Assembly (NCBI RefSeq): GCF_009696465.1
Contig: NZ_VULX01000010.1
Span: forward strand, 37,174 to 101,173
Origin: Inconstantimicrobium porci
GTDB lineage: Bacteria > Bacillota > Clostridia > Clostridiales > Clostridiaceae
Reading direction: 5' to 3'
Length of the DNA: 64,000 bases
The notes beneath the pieces were generated by a model. It made no database searches, was not told where the DNA came from, and saw only the letters and a list, made by a program, of their open reading frames with translations. Shown here piece after piece: positions 18,162 to 27,589 of this stretch (positions are counted from its first letter, which is position 1; the number at the start of each line of letters is the position of its first letter). The translations under genes were made by a program, and so were the position numbers.

Positions 18162-19148
18162 ATGAAGTGTAAGGTGTCTGTTATTATTCCTGTATATAAC
18201 AGTGAAAAATATCTTAAAAGGGTAATTTTATCATTAAAGGAACAGACGTTAAAGGAGATGGAATTCATTTTTGTCGATGACTGCTCTACTGATAATAGTC
18301 TTAATATTTTATATGAATTTGAAAAAATAGATCCAGAAAGAGTGCTTGTAATTAAGCTTGATGAAAATCTGGGACCAGGTGGTGCGAGAAATGCAGCACT
18401 ACAGTATACTAGTGGCGAGTATATAGCCTTTGCTGACAGTGATGATTATATGGATAAAAATACGTATGAGCTTATGTATGAGAAGGCTAAGGAAGATGAT
18501 TATGATATTGTGGACTGTGGCTACTACAGTGAGAGAAAAAACAAAGATATGTACTTGTGGAATAAAAGCATGGAGGGAGAAGTAACTTTAGAGAAGAGAG
18601 TTATGATGTTTATTACATGTGGATTCCTCTGGTCAAAGCTTTATAAGAGCGATGTAATAAGAAATAGCGGTATACAGTTTATTGAAAGACTGCAGTATGA
18701 AGATGTGGACTTTCTTAATAGACTATACTGTAGAATACATAAGGTGGGTATATTAGACAAGCCATTATATCATTATTGTAATAACGAAGACTCATTTACT
18801 AACAAGGGAAAAAGGAATGGTTTTTTTAAGATTAATGATATTTTCAGCAGTAAGTATCTAGACAATATGAGAAGGGAAAATAAGTTTGAAATTTTAAGAC
18901 CAGTTATTGAAAATGTTGTTTTAGGTATATGGTTTGACATGTTTAAAACATATGTAGCAGTGGAAAATAAAAATATGGATGATTTCCTAAAAATAATTGA
19001 TAAGGAAATCAAAAAATATATTCCTGATTATGGTCATAATCTGTTCTTTGAAGAGCAGGCAAAAAAGGATAAGGTTAAAGCGGCTTTTCTTATGAACTGC
19101 TATGATAGAAATAAAGCTAAGAGATTAATAGATGCTATATCAGTATGA
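18162..19148 (+). CDS. family 2 glycosyltransferase
   Basis: A 328-residue GT-A fold enzyme. The start VSVIIPVYNSEKYLKRVILSL, FVDDCSTDNS, GPGGARNAAL and the metal-binding FADSDDYMD are textbook GT2 motifs. LQYEDVDFLNRLY corresponds to the acceptor-site ED motif. It transfers a sugar from a nucleotide sugar, probably to a surface glycan or wall polymer; donor and acceptor cannot be told. There is no membrane segment. It is not in a glycan cluster: neighbours are the Wadjet operon and a peptidase. Confidence 0.9.
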   Translation: MKCKVSVIIPVYNSEKYLKRVILSLKEQTLKEMEFIFVDDCSTDNSLNILYEFEKIDPERVLVIKLDENLGPGGARNAALQYTSGEYIAFADSDDYMDKNTYELMYEKAKEDDYDIVDCGYYSERKNKDMYLWNKSMEGEVTLEKRVMMFITCGFLWSKLYKSDVIRNSGIQFIERLQYEDVDFLNRLYCRIHKVGILDKPLYHYCNNEDSFTNKGKRNGFFKINDIFSSKYLDNMRRENKFEILRPVIENVVLGIWFDMFKTYVAVENKNMDDFLKIIDKEIKKYIPDYGHNLFFEEQAKKDKVKAAFLMNCYDRNKAKRLIDAISV

Positions 19149-19229
19149 TTTTAAAATATATAATTATTGATACAATGTCTAGTATATGGTTATAATATAG
19201 TATGTTGTTAAAATAAGGAGTGGTTATAA

Positions 19230-20654
19230 ATGATTATAAAAATGACTAAATCCTGCCCTCATAATGTAGATACAATAGTAACTTTTACAAAGTTTGATAC
19301 TGCACCAAAGTTTACTTGCCCTACATTACAGAAGATATATGATGAATATTACGGAAACGATGATACTTCATTAAAAGCAGGAGAAATAAAATATAGAAGA
19401 ATTAAAATTGGTGAAGAGTTCAGAAACCTTCTTATAGTAGGTTTTGATTGTCATAGAGAAGATGCTTTTGCTTTCTTCAGAAAGACTGTATTAAAATTAG
19501 GTTCAAAATTAAAAGAAATAAATTCTAAGGCGGCTTTTATAGACAAGCTTACTGAACTTGTGTTTACTGACGACAAAGAAGAAATCGTTAAGCAGTTTGC
19601 TATGACTATGCCTATGAGTGAGTATACTTTTGATAAATACATATTAGACAAAAAGGACAAGCAGGAAAAAGAAATTTATATATATGGTGATTATGTTGAG
19701 GCATTAGAAGAAGCTAACAACATAGCTGAAGGAATAAAGATTTCAAAAGACCTTGTAAATGAACCTGCAAACGTGCTTACTCCAGCAGAACTTGCAGAAA
19801 GAACTGTTCACCTAGGTACTAAGTATGGATTTGATGTTAAAGTTTATTCAAAAGAAGAATGTGAAGCTTTAGGAATGAGCGCATTCTTAGCAGTTGCATC
19901 TGCAAGCGTTAATGAACCTAAGTTCATTGTTATGAAATATAAAGGATTAGACAGCGATTCTTACGAAGGAATAATTGGTAAAGGATTATGCTACGATTCA
20001 GGCGGATTATTCTTAAAGCCAGGCAGAAGCATGGTTGAAGAAAAGAGTGATATGGCTGGAGCTGCATCTGTTATTGGAGCAATGTGTGCAATGGCAGCTA
20101 ACAAGGTTAAGAAGAATATCGTAGCAGTAGTTGCTGCATGTGAAAACATGGTTGATGGCAAAGGCTACAGAAATGGCGATATCCTAAGCACTATGAACGG
20201 CAAGTCTGTATTTATCGGTAGCACTGATGCTGAAGGAAGACTTACTATGGCTGATGCTCTTACTTACCTTGTAAGAAAAGAAAATGTAGACAGCATAGTA
20301 GAATTTTCAACTTTAACTGGGTCTTGTGCAAACTTCTTTGGTGATGTATGTGCAGCAGTTTTAACTACTGATGATGATATGTATGAAAAGATGGTATCAA
20401 AGAGCACATTGACAGGGGAAAAGTATTGGAGAATGCCAGTATTTGATGAGTATAAGGAAATGATAAAATCAGATATAGCTGATCTTAAGAACAAATCAGT
20501 TTCAGCAGCTGGAATATGCGCAGGATTATTCCTTGATCAGTTTAAGGAAGACAAGAAATTCATGCATGTTGATATAGCAGGAGTTGCCTTCACAAATGCC
20601 AAAGGTGGTTCAGGCTTCGGAGTTAAATCAATATATTATTATTTTAATAGATAA
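19230..20654 (+). CDS. M17 leucyl aminopeptidase
   Basis: A 474-residue cytosolic aminopeptidase. The C-terminal catalytic domain has GIIGKGLCYDSGGLFLKP (metal-binding Lys and Asp), EEKSDMAGAAS (metal Asp), and STDAEGRLTMADAL (metal Asp and Glu plus catalytic Arg). In most family members the last motif is NTDAEGRL; here Ser replaces Asn. The N-terminal 150 residues are the variable domain. It removes N-terminal residues from peptides using two metal ions, usually as a hexamer. RBS AAGGAG precedes it. It is transcribed alone. Confidence 0.92.
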   Translation: MIIKMTKSCPHNVDTIVTFTKFDTAPKFTCPTLQKIYDEYYGNDDTSLKAGEIKYRRIKIGEEFRNLLIVGFDCHREDAFAFFRKTVLKLGSKLKEINSKAAFIDKLTELVFTDDKEEIVKQFAMTMPMSEYTFDKYILDKKDKQEKEIYIYGDYVEALEEANNIAEGIKISKDLVNEPANVLTPAELAERTVHLGTKYGFDVKVYSKEECEALGMSAFLAVASASVNEPKFIVMKYKGLDSDSYEGIIGKGLCYDSGGLFLKPGRSMVEEKSDMAGAASVIGAMCAMAANKVKKNIVAVVAACENMVDGKGYRNGDILSTMNGKSVFIGSTDAEGRLTMADALTYLVRKENVDSIVEFSTLTGSCANFFGDVCAAVLTTDDDMYEKMVSKSTLTGEKYWRMPVFDEYKEMIKSDIADLKNKSVSAAGICAGLFLDQFKEDKKFMHVDIAGVAFTNAKGGSGFGVKSIYYYFNR

Positions 20655-20770
20655 TAATTAAAGTAATTTGATATTTTAAAATTAAAATATTTATATACTA
20701 AAAGAACAAAGTACTTTGATGTTATATGATTATAGTATTAAAGTACTTTTCTTATATATAGGGGGCTTTT

Positions 20771-21463
20771 ATGTTTAATGTACTTATAGTCGATGATGAA
20801 GTTGAAATAAATGAACTTATAGAAGTATATCTTAAAAGTGACGGCTACAATATATTAAAAGCATATAATGGTGAAGATGCTTTAAAAATAGTTAATGAGC
20901 AGAAGGTGGATTTAATAATTCTTGACGTTATGATGCCTAAAATAAATGGATTTGATGTCTGCATGAAGATAAGAAAGGATTATAACATACCCATTATTAT
21001 GGTCAGCGCTAAGAGTCAGGATATTGATAAAATTCAGGGGCTTTCACTTGGTGCAGATGATTATATTACAAAACCATTTAATCCTTTGGAATTATCAGCA
21101 AGAGTTAAAGCGCAGATCAGAAGAAGATATTATCTAGATAGAGATGCAAAAGAAAAAGATGATAATGTAATAGAAATCAAGGGAATAAGCATAAATAAAG
21201 AAAAACATAAGGTGTATCTTTATGGAGAGCAATTAAAGCTAACGCCTAAGGAATATGATATTCTCCTGCTTTTATGTTCAAACCCTGGAAAAGTGTTTAA
21301 TGCTGAAGATATTTTTAAAAGTGTGTGGAAGGAAAAATATTTTGAAGCCAATAATACTGTAATGGTTCATATATGGAGACTTAGAGAAAAGATTGAGGAA
21401 GATGCAAAGAATCCAAAAATATTAGAAACTGTATGGGGAGTTGGATATAAAATTGAAAATTAA
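20771..21463 (+). CDS. OmpR/PhoB-type response regulator
   Basis: 230 residues. The receiver domain (1-115) has VDDEVE, the phosphoacceptor in LIILDVMMP (about Asp52), and the Lys of DDYITKPF. The C-terminal winged helix (about 130-230) shows KLTPKEYDILLLL, VHIWRLREKI and TVWGVGYKIE. It overlaps the histidine kinase gene and heads an operon with an ABC transporter, so it most likely controls that transporter in response to a cell-envelope signal such as an antimicrobial peptide. That signal is inference from context. Confidence 0.93.
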   Translation: MFNVLIVDDEVEINELIEVYLKSDGYNILKAYNGEDALKIVNEQKVDLIILDVMMPKINGFDVCMKIRKDYNIPIIMVSAKSQDIDKIQGLSLGADDYITKPFNPLELSARVKAQIRRRYYLDRDAKEKDDNVIEIKGISINKEKHKVYLYGEQLKLTPKEYDILLLLCSNPGKVFNAEDIFKSVWKEKYFEANNTVMVHIWRLREKIEEDAKNPKILETVWGVGYKIEN

Positions 21464-22553
21464 GTTTAAAATACTATTCAACTTCTTTATTTCTGCAGTA
21501 TTATCATTAATCATAAGTTTATTTCTATATTTTGGAGCTATTTTCCTGCTTCATAAATGCAGTAACAAACTGTATATGAAGTTTATTAATGAATATAACA
21601 CTAACGTATATGCTATGCTTCTATTTACTTTAAGCATGCTTTTAATCTTTATAATCATAATGTGTATGATTTTCTTCAAGCGCATGGACAGCATAACAGA
21701 TTATATTGAAGAAATAACAGAAAAGGTTAATGAGGCAGCACAGGGAGATTTAGATATACAGATTTCAAAGCGCGGAAATAATGAATTAAGCAATCTTTCT
21801 GAAAATATCAATAACATGGCTGACAGCATAAAGAAATTAATTGCCAGGGAGAGATTATGGGAGAAGCAGAAGAATAATATGATTACAAACCTGTCACATG
21901 ATTTAAGAACACCGCTGACTTCCATTCTTGGCTTTTTAGAAATAATCGCAAGTAAAAAATATACTGATGAAAAGGAGCTTGATCATTATATTAAAATCGT
22001 CCTAAGTAAATCAAAAGAGCTTGAAGAATCAGTTAATCAGCTTTTTGAGTTCACCAAAATATCTAATGGTGATATAAAACTTAATTTAGCTGAGCTTGAT
22101 GCTGGTGAATTGATAAGTCAGAGCTTAATTGGTTTTATGCCGGATTTTGAAAAAGAAAATATGACATACGAGATTCATGCAGCAAAGGAGCATATTAAAA
22201 TTTATGCAGATCCGCTTTTTATGGTGAGAGTATTTAATAACCTTACTTCAAACTGTATCAAGTATGGAAGTTCTGGCAGGAAATTAGATATTTATATCAG
22301 TGAAACAACTGAAGGTAAAGTGCAGATTATTTTTAGAAACTATGGAGATATGATAGATGCTAAAGATATAGGTACTTTATTTAACAGACTTTATAGAGCA
22401 GAGAAGACATGTGAAAAAAGAGAAGGTACAGGTCTTGGACTAGCCATAGTTAAAGCTGTAGTTGAGCTTCATAACGGCAGCATTGAAGTAACAAGCAGTA
22501 AGAAAAAAACAGATTTTATAATAGAAATTGCAAATTGTAAGGTAATGTTATAA
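21453..22553 (+). CDS. sensor histidine kinase
   Basis: About 366 residues. Two membrane helices (about 8-32 and 52-75) enclose only a short external loop, so sensing is probably within the membrane or via the transporter. A HAMP linker (about 80-130) leads to HisKA with NLSHDLRTPLTSILGF (phosphorylated His). The ATPase domain has NLTSNCIKYGSSGRK (N box) and EGTGLGLAIVKAV (G2 box). The start is a TTG at 21453 or 21441; both overlap the regulator gene. The short-loop layout resembles kinases that work with ABC transporters in peptide resistance. Confidence 0.9.
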   Translation: MKIKFKILFNFFISAVLSLIISLFLYFGAIFLLHKCSNKLYMKFINEYNTNVYAMLLFTLSMLLIFIIIMCMIFFKRMDSITDYIEEITEKVNEAAQGDLDIQISKRGNNELSNLSENINNMADSIKKLIARERLWEKQKNNMITNLSHDLRTPLTSILGFLEIIASKKYTDEKELDHYIKIVLSKSKELEESVNQLFEFTKISNGDIKLNLAELDAGELISQSLIGFMPDFEKENMTYEIHAAKEHIKIYADPLFMVRVFNNLTSNCIKYGSSGRKLDIYISETTEGKVQIIFRNYGDMIDAKDIGTLFNRLYRAEKTCEKREGTGLGLAIVKAVVELHNGSIEVTSSKKKTDFIIEIANCKVML

Positions 22554-22634
22554 TTTTCGTAAGAAAAAGTTTAGATTTAAAAAGAGAAAAATTTGTATCA
22601 TAAATACATAAGATTCAGGGAGGATTATGTATTT

Positions 22635-23516
22635 ATGAATATAAGAATTAATAATTTGTCAAAAGAATATGCAAAGGGCGTATTTGCATTAAAGAACATT
22701 GATTTAGAATTAGAAAATGGTGTTATTGGTCTGTTAGGACAAAATGGCGCTGGCAAATCCACATTAATGAGAATTTTATCTACGATAATGAAGCCAAGCT
22801 CTGGAAGTGTATCAGTAGATGATGTAGATATATTAAAAAATGAAGACTATTTGAAACATATCTTAGGCTATCTGCCACAGAATTTTGGGATTTATCCAAA
22901 TTTAAGTGCAAGAGAATTTCTTGAGTATATAGCAGCTGTAAAGGGAATGAGTAAAAAGGCTGCTAAAAAGAGAATTAATGAACTTTTGGAGCTATTAAAT
23001 CTTCACGATGTAGCAGATAGTCCTCTTAAGAGCTATTCTGGAGGGATGAAACAAAGAGTTGGTATTGCACAATCTCTTTTAAATGATCCTAAATTTCTAA
23101 TACTTGATGAACCTACAGTAGGATTAGATCCAGAAGAACGTGCCAATATTAGAAATATCATATCTGAAATATCAAATAATAGAATTATTCTTTATTCAAC
23201 ACATATAGTCACAGATATAGAGTCTATAGCTGATAAAATTGCCATTATGAAGAAGGGCAGTTTAAAGTGTTATGATTCTATAGAAAATTTAATAAATTCA
23301 GTTCGAGGGATGGTTTGGAAGGAAACTATTCCATATAGTGAGTTAAATACTTTCCGTATGAAGTATGTAGTCAGCAGTATAAATAGGATTGGCGACAATG
23401 TAGAAGTAAGGGTGATTTCTGATAACATGCCTATGAAATATGCAGTAAAAGTTGAACCACGTTTAGAGGATGCATACATGTATTACTGCCACTTCAAGGA
23501 CAGAGGTGATATGTAA
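22635..23516 (+). CDS. ABC transporter ATP-binding protein
   Basis: About 293 residues, a single nucleotide-binding domain plus a C-terminal tail. Motifs: Walker A GLLGQNGAGKST, Q-loop YLPQNFGIYPNL, signature YSGGMKQRVGIAQ, Walker B FLILDEPTVGLDP, switch His in STHIVTDIE. I start at ATG 22635, 11 bases after GGGAGG, because it gives the standard N-terminus MNIRINNLSK; an in-frame start at 22593 lacks an RBS. Its stop overlaps the permease start (ATGAG), so the two form one transporter. The class resembles ABC-2 drug or bacteriocin exporters. Confidence 0.92.
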   Translation: MNIRINNLSKEYAKGVFALKNIDLELENGVIGLLGQNGAGKSTLMRILSTIMKPSSGSVSVDDVDILKNEDYLKHILGYLPQNFGIYPNLSAREFLEYIAAVKGMSKKAAKKRINELLELLNLHDVADSPLKSYSGGMKQRVGIAQSLLNDPKFLILDEPTVGLDPEERANIRNIISEISNNRIILYSTHIVTDIESIADKIAIMKKGSLKCYDSIENLINSVRGMVWKETIPYSELNTFRMKYVVSSINRIGDNVEVRVISDNMPMKYAVKVEPRLEDAYMYYCHFKDRGDM

Positions 23517-25108
23517 TGAGAACAATACTAAGTGTTGCCAAAGCTGATTTTAAAGAAAGAGTAAGAAGCTTTAAATATCTATGTGTTCTTATTTTAATCA
23601 TGATATTATGCTTTTTATTTATTGCACCCAAAAATGCAGAATATATAACAAATTATATGCAGGTGGGAAAGACAATTTACAGAGGAATATATAACTCAGA
23701 GTGGATTGGAGCAATGATTGCCCTTGTGATTTCAGTGTTTTTATCATTGTTTGGCTTTTATCTTGTACGTGGAAATATTGAACATGACAGAATAACTGGT
23801 GTTAATGAAATCCTTGGTACAGCATCAGTTAAAAAGTCTGCATATCTTACAGGCAAGTTTCTTAGCAGCCTTCTAGTTTTAATAACTATAGTATTAAGCT
23901 GTGTTATGTCATCTATTCTAGTGCAGATTGTAAGAGGTGAATCTTATAAAATAAACTTTATATCAATTATCAAGCCAATATTAGTTATAGTATTTCCTGT
24001 TATTTGTGTAACAGCGGCTATGGCTGTTTTATTTGAATGTATAAGTTTTTTACGAGGAAGTATGGGCAATATAGCTTATTTTCTATGTTATATGGTATCT
24101 TATATATTTGGTATGGAAAATCTTGCTAATAACAAAGAGAATTTATTAAATAAAGATTTCTTTGGCATTGGTATTCTTATAAAAGCCATGATTAATGGCA
24201 TAAAGTCTATTCATCCATCAATAACATCAAATATGATTGAGCTGTTTGGAGATAAGAATAATGCAGAGATAAATTATATTGTATGGCATGGAATGAGCTT
24301 TGACATGCAAATCATAAAAATCAGACTACTTTATCTAGCAGCAGCAATAGTGATAATAATGATAAGCTGCCTTGTATTTAGAGGATTTTATGAAAAGTCT
24401 CATAAAAAGAGCATTATATCTATGGGAAAGAATAAGAATAAATTAATCAATAATAAGTTTGTGCAAAAGAATAAAGTTAATATATTAGGCAGGTTAAGTG
24501 ATGCTGACTTTAAGTATAGTGTTCTCTTAAATATAAGCTGTGAGATAAAGCTGATTCTTAAGAATAGAAGTGTCTTATTAATACTGGCAGTTATCTTTCT
24601 GTTTTTCTTAGAGGTTTTACTGCCTGTTAGTAAAATTGAAAAATACATTCTTCCTATATCATCACTGCTGCCACTAGGCTTTATAGCTGAATCATCAGTT
24701 AAGGATAGAAAGAATAATGTGCTACAGCTTATCAAAAGCTGTGAAAACTACAAGCACTATTGGTTTGTTTCTTTTATTTCAGTTGTAATTGTAGATCTTG
24801 TTGTGCAGAGTGGAATACTACTAAAGCTGCTGCTTGAAGGACAAATCGCTGTATTATGTTCATTTATATCAGGTATTGCAGGTGTTTGTGGACTAGCTTT
24901 TCTTCTTGCTGCATTGTTAAGCAATGAAAGATTGTTTGAAATTATCTATATACTTTTATGGTATTTTGGAGTGATGAACAAAATTGATTATCTTGACTTT
25001 ACAGGTTTTGCCGCAAAAGGTGATATCAAAATGCTGATTGTATATATAATTGCAGCTGCAGTTTTTACAATGTTAACAAAAATAATTAGAAAATATAAGG
25101 AAGTGTAG
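23516..25108 (+). CDS. ABC-2 type permease
   Basis: A 530-residue membrane protein with about 12 hydrophobic segments, for example LCVLILIMILCFLFI, WIGAMIALVISVFLSLFGFYLV, VLLILAVIFLFFLEVLL and ILAALLSNERLF. It looks like two fused six-helix permease halves, common in transporters paired with one ATPase gene. The AxADFKERVRSFKYL amphipathic start is typical of ABC-2 permeases. The transported molecule cannot be told. It follows the ATPase gene with overlapping codons and is followed after 2 bases by a small membrane protein gene. Confidence 0.85.
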   Translation: MRTILSVAKADFKERVRSFKYLCVLILIMILCFLFIAPKNAEYITNYMQVGKTIYRGIYNSEWIGAMIALVISVFLSLFGFYLVRGNIEHDRITGVNEILGTASVKKSAYLTGKFLSSLLVLITIVLSCVMSSILVQIVRGESYKINFISIIKPILVIVFPVICVTAAMAVLFECISFLRGSMGNIAYFLCYMVSYIFGMENLANNKENLLNKDFFGIGILIKAMINGIKSIHPSITSNMIELFGDKNNAEINYIVWHGMSFDMQIIKIRLLYLAAAIVIIMISCLVFRGFYEKSHKKSIISMGKNKNKLINNKFVQKNKVNILGRLSDADFKYSVLLNISCEIKLILKNRSVLLILAVIFLFFLEVLLPVSKIEKYILPISSLLPLGFIAESSVKDRKNNVLQLIKSCENYKHYWFVSFISVVIVDLVVQSGILLKLLLEGQIAVLCSFISGIAGVCGLAFLLAALLSNERLFEIIYILLWYFGVMNKIDYLDFTGFAAKGDIKMLIVYIIAAAVFTMLTKIIRKYKEV

Positions 25109-25110
25109 AT

Positions 25111-25398
25111 ATGGATAGAAACAAATTTAAACTAGGTATTTATATAAATATGGCGTTAAGCATAATATCATCAGCTGCTATCGTCTTAATATTTTTATCT
25201 TCTATGTTGTTTGGAACATACGTAGTATCTAGCAAAGTATATTATGCTTTTATAAATTTATATCATAAAAGCAGAATCTTTATGGAGTGTTATATGATAG
25301 GCAGTGTAGTTTTGTTCTTCATTATAATGTTTGTTATCATGAATTTCAGAATGAATAAATTATTAGACAGAGTGCAATTTAAAGACGATAATTTGTAA
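25111..25398 (+). CDS. small two-helix membrane protein of the ABC operon
   Basis: 95 residues with two strongly hydrophobic stretches (MALSIISSAAIVLIFLSSML and MIGSVVLFFIIMFVIM) and a short hydrophilic loop between. It starts 2 bases after the permease stop, so it is cotranscribed and probably translationally coupled. No known family is recognised; an accessory or immunity-like subunit of the transporter is a guess from position. The operon appears to end here. Confidence 0.65.
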   Translation: MDRNKFKLGIYINMALSIISSAAIVLIFLSSMLFGTYVVSSKVYYAFINLYHKSRIFMECYMIGSVVLFFIIMFVIMNFRMNKLLDRVQFKDDNL

Positions 25399-25439
25399 GA
25401 AATTCCATAAATACGAATTTTGTTAAAAAGGATCTTTAA

Positions 25440-25952
25440 ATGAATCTGAAGGATAATTATATTAAGTCTATTGATGATAATAAAAAAGTAGATGAAATCA
25501 ATAATAAAATAGCAAGTCTACAAGATACTGAATATAGGAATTATGCTAAAAGGATATTTAGCACTAAGTTGACTAATTTACGTTATAATAAAAAATTAGA
25601 AGAAGATAAACAGAGGGAAGAGAAGAAAAAACAAGAAGAGCAAAAGAAATTAGAAGAACAACAAAAAATAGCAGAACAAAAAAGACAGGAGGAGATGCAA
25701 AAAGAACAAGAGGCTAAAAAGCAGAAAGAAGAACAGGTGAAACAGGCTAGCGTTCAAACAAGTACTAACTCAAATTCAAATAATACTAATACTGAAGATA
25801 GAAAGGGACGAACTGTTTATGTAGCATCCTCAGGTAATGGAGATTGATATCATAGTAGACCTCAATGCGGAAGAATGAAAAATTCTTATGCAATAAGTAA
25901 ATCCAGAGCAGAGACAAGCGGATATAGACCTTGTAAAAAATGTTATAGATAA
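25440..25952 (+). pseudogene. coiled-coil protein with C-terminal Cys-rich (YHxxxC..CxxC) domain, interrupted by TGA
   Basis: One frame from ATG 25440 to TAA 25952 is interrupted only by a TGA at 25845-25847. Upstream are a helical start and a Lys/Glu/Gln-rich coiled coil (about residues 50-110). Then TVYVASSGNGD, the TGA, and YHSRPQCGRMKNSYAISK...GYRPCKKCYR. That tail is the small zinc-binding module found at the end of many Gram-positive proteins (YHxxxC, then PCxxC). The TGA falls within the domain where Lys or another residue is usual. It is a nonsense mutation or a recoded stop; the former is more likely. Confidence 0.75.
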
Positions 25953-25960
25953 TAGAGTAA

Positions 25961-26007
25961 AACATCCAGTGAAAAGATTATTATCAATTTTTTCACTGGA
26001 TGTTTTT
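25961..26007 (+). terminator. intrinsic terminator
   Basis: AACATCCAGTGAAAA pairs perfectly with TTTTCACTGGATGTT (15 bp), followed by TTTT. It lies just after the TAA at 25952, which supports the view that the transcript covers the region beyond the internal TGA. Confidence 0.9.
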
Positions 26008-26029
26008 ATTTAAAGAATTTTTGAGGTCT

Positions 26030-26101
26030 AGAGTTTTAAGACCTATGTAGAGCCGACTTGGAGCTTGCCGACGGAGGAGTCGGAATAGGTCTTAAAACTC
26101 T
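26030..26101. repeat. conserved stem-loop family B, copy 2
   Basis: AGAGTTTTAAGACCTAT and ATAGGTCTTAAAACTCT form a perfect 17-bp outer stem. Inside, CCGACT pairs with AGTCGG, and the core keeps GACTTGGAG and CGACGGAGG. The right arm overlaps the last codon of the minus-strand gene that ends at 26100, so it may terminate that gene. Confidence 0.75.
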
Positions 26102-26438
26102 ATCTTCTCTTCTTTTTCTTTTTTTTATTTTGTTTCTTGTTAGTTTTCTTTACTGTTGTGTTATTTGCAGTGTTTATTTTAGAGACTTTGACTGCAGTTT
26201 TCTTGTTAGTTTCTTCTTTTGACATTATCCTTTTGTATTCATTAGGTGAAATAATAACCCAGAATCCTATAAAAGCTATGATGACGAATGCAACTGGACC
26301 AACATATTTTGATACTTTGTTTAATAAAACTTCAGCAACTCCTGCAAGCATTATTATTAAAAAGCCAATTGCGATAACTGCTGCCTTTGGAAGTTTGTTT
26401 AGTTTTATTATGAATTTTTCACGTAAATTATTTTTCAA
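26100..26438 (-). CDS. small membrane protein with Lys-rich tail
   Basis: About 112 residues. Two hydrophobic helices (AAVIAIGFLIIMLAGVAEVLL and VGPVAFVIIAFIGFWVII) are followed by a very basic, low-complexity cytoplasmic tail ending in a run of Lys and Arg. I choose the TTG at 26438 because GGAGGTG lies 6-8 bases upstream; an ATG 13 codons earlier would include the RBS. No family is recognised. The basic tail suggests binding to membrane surface, ribosome or nucleic acid, but that is only inference. Confidence 0.6.
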   Translation of the reverse strand: MKNNLREKFIIKLNKLPKAAVIAIGFLIIMLAGVAEVLLNKVSKYVGPVAFVIIAFIGFWVIISPNEYKRIMSKEETNKKTAVKVSKINTANNTTVKKTNKKQNKKKKKKRR

Positions 26439-26625
26439 AATTACACACCTCCGATTATTTAATAAGCCATAGAGCATAGTAAAATTAGTTATTTTGAATT
26501 ATACATTTCTTGAATTTCACTTTGTAATCTAAATTATATATTATTTTTTCTCTTCTATAAATAATTTTATGAAAATAATCAGATACTAATACCTGTAATT
26601 ATTTTTTATTAAGGAGTGAAAAAAT

Positions 26626-27421
26626 ATGAAAAAAACGGCAATAGCAGCAATGCTGGCAGCAATGACTATATCACAGTTGGCTCCATCAATGAGCAGGCCG
26701 GTTTATGCGATGGAAGATGGTGCACCTGTAAAAATTGAAGAAAAGAAAGAGCTAAGTAAACAGACAAAAGCAGAGGAGGCTCCAAAGGACAAAAAGACAG
26801 ATGCAAAAGCTCAACAAGATAAGAAAACTGATGGTGAGGTAAAGAAGGATAAACAAACTGACGCTGAAGCACAGAAGGATAAGCAGACAGATGCTGAAGC
26901 AGAGTCTGATAAAATGAGACATCATCATCACAAAGACGATGATGATTGCAAGAAGGATAAAAAAGATAAGAAGGACAAAAAGGATAAGAAAGATAAGTGC
27001 GAAAAGAAAGACGACAAAAAAGACAAAGATGACGGTTGCAAATGTGACGAAAAAAAAAAATAATACAGTAAAAATGAAAAAAATCGAGCAGATAGGCAGT
27101 AATGCTGTAAAGATTACTTTTGATAATGAAATTGATGGCGGAAAAATGTGTGAAGCTAAAAATTACTGGGTTCAAAGCATGTCTGACATCACAGCAGAAG
27201 GAATTGCTTCTATGAGCAAGGATGATACAGTAAATGAAAGCAACTGCTTAACAAATGGCAAAGTAAGTATTTCAGTAGGTGAAGATAAGAAGTCAGTTAT
27301 ACTAAGATTCACAGCAGCTATCGTTAAAGATACAAAATATAAAGTGTATGTAAGATGTAATGACGACAACGAATTCAGATCTGAAAATGCTGAAAATTAT
27401 ATTTTCTTTGAGGGAAAATAG
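26626..27421 (+). pseudogene. secreted Lys/Asp-rich protein with Ig-like tail, split by an 11-A run
   Basis: The first frame (26626-27063) gives a signal peptide (MKKTAIAAMLAAMTISQLAP), degenerate 14-residue repeats (KKTDxEVKKDKQTDAEAQKD), a His tract and a long Lys/Asp-rich region. It stops just after a run of eleven A at 27050-27060. Removing one A joins it to the frame that continues to 27421, which encodes a plausible extracellular beta-sandwich domain (IGSNAVKITFDNEIDGG ... NYWVQSMSD ... YKVYVRCNDDNEF). The whole protein would be about 264 residues. A terminator follows only after 27421, so both parts belong to one gene. Mutation, phase variation, transcriptional slippage or sequencing error could explain it. 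Confidence 0.75.
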
Positions 27422-27425
27422 TAGA

Positions 27426-27456
27426 ATGGCTTAACCTTAGTGGTTAAGCCATTTGT
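27426..27456 (+). terminator. intrinsic terminator of the split Lys-rich gene
   Basis: ATGGCTTAACC pairs with GGTTAAGCCAT (11 bp, 5-base loop), followed by TTTG. Confidence 0.8.
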
Positions 27457-27524
27457 TAAATGTTTTCTTATAAAAAAGTGATATCAAAAACATATATGAA
27501 AAAATAAAATAATTAAATGATGGA

Positions 27525-27588
27525 TTGAAAGATATATGTAGAAACGACTTGGAGTGAAGCGACGGAGGCTTCGGAATATGTCTTTCAA
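27525..27588. repeat. conserved stem-loop family B, copy 3
   Basis: TTGAAAGATATAT pairs with ATATGTCTTTCAA. The core reads GAAACGACTTGGAG, then the hairpin GAAGC-gacgga-GGCTTC, then GGAATAT. It separates the convergent Lys-rich gene and the GNAT gene and can terminate both. Confidence 0.75.
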
Positions 27589-27589
27589 G

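Noticed and set aside
25845..25847. Selenocysteine codon
   Set aside because: No SECIS-like hairpin is apparent directly after the TGA, and the position in this domain is not a redox Cys; nonsense mutation is simpler.
26137..26472. 111-residue plus-strand frame
   Set aside because: Antisense shadow of the small membrane protein gene, which has a good RBS and a Lys-rich tail.
26666..27175. 169-residue minus-strand frame
   Set aside because: Antisense of the Lys/Asp-rich gene; composition (Cys, Phe, His, Leu clusters) is an artefact of the opposite strand.
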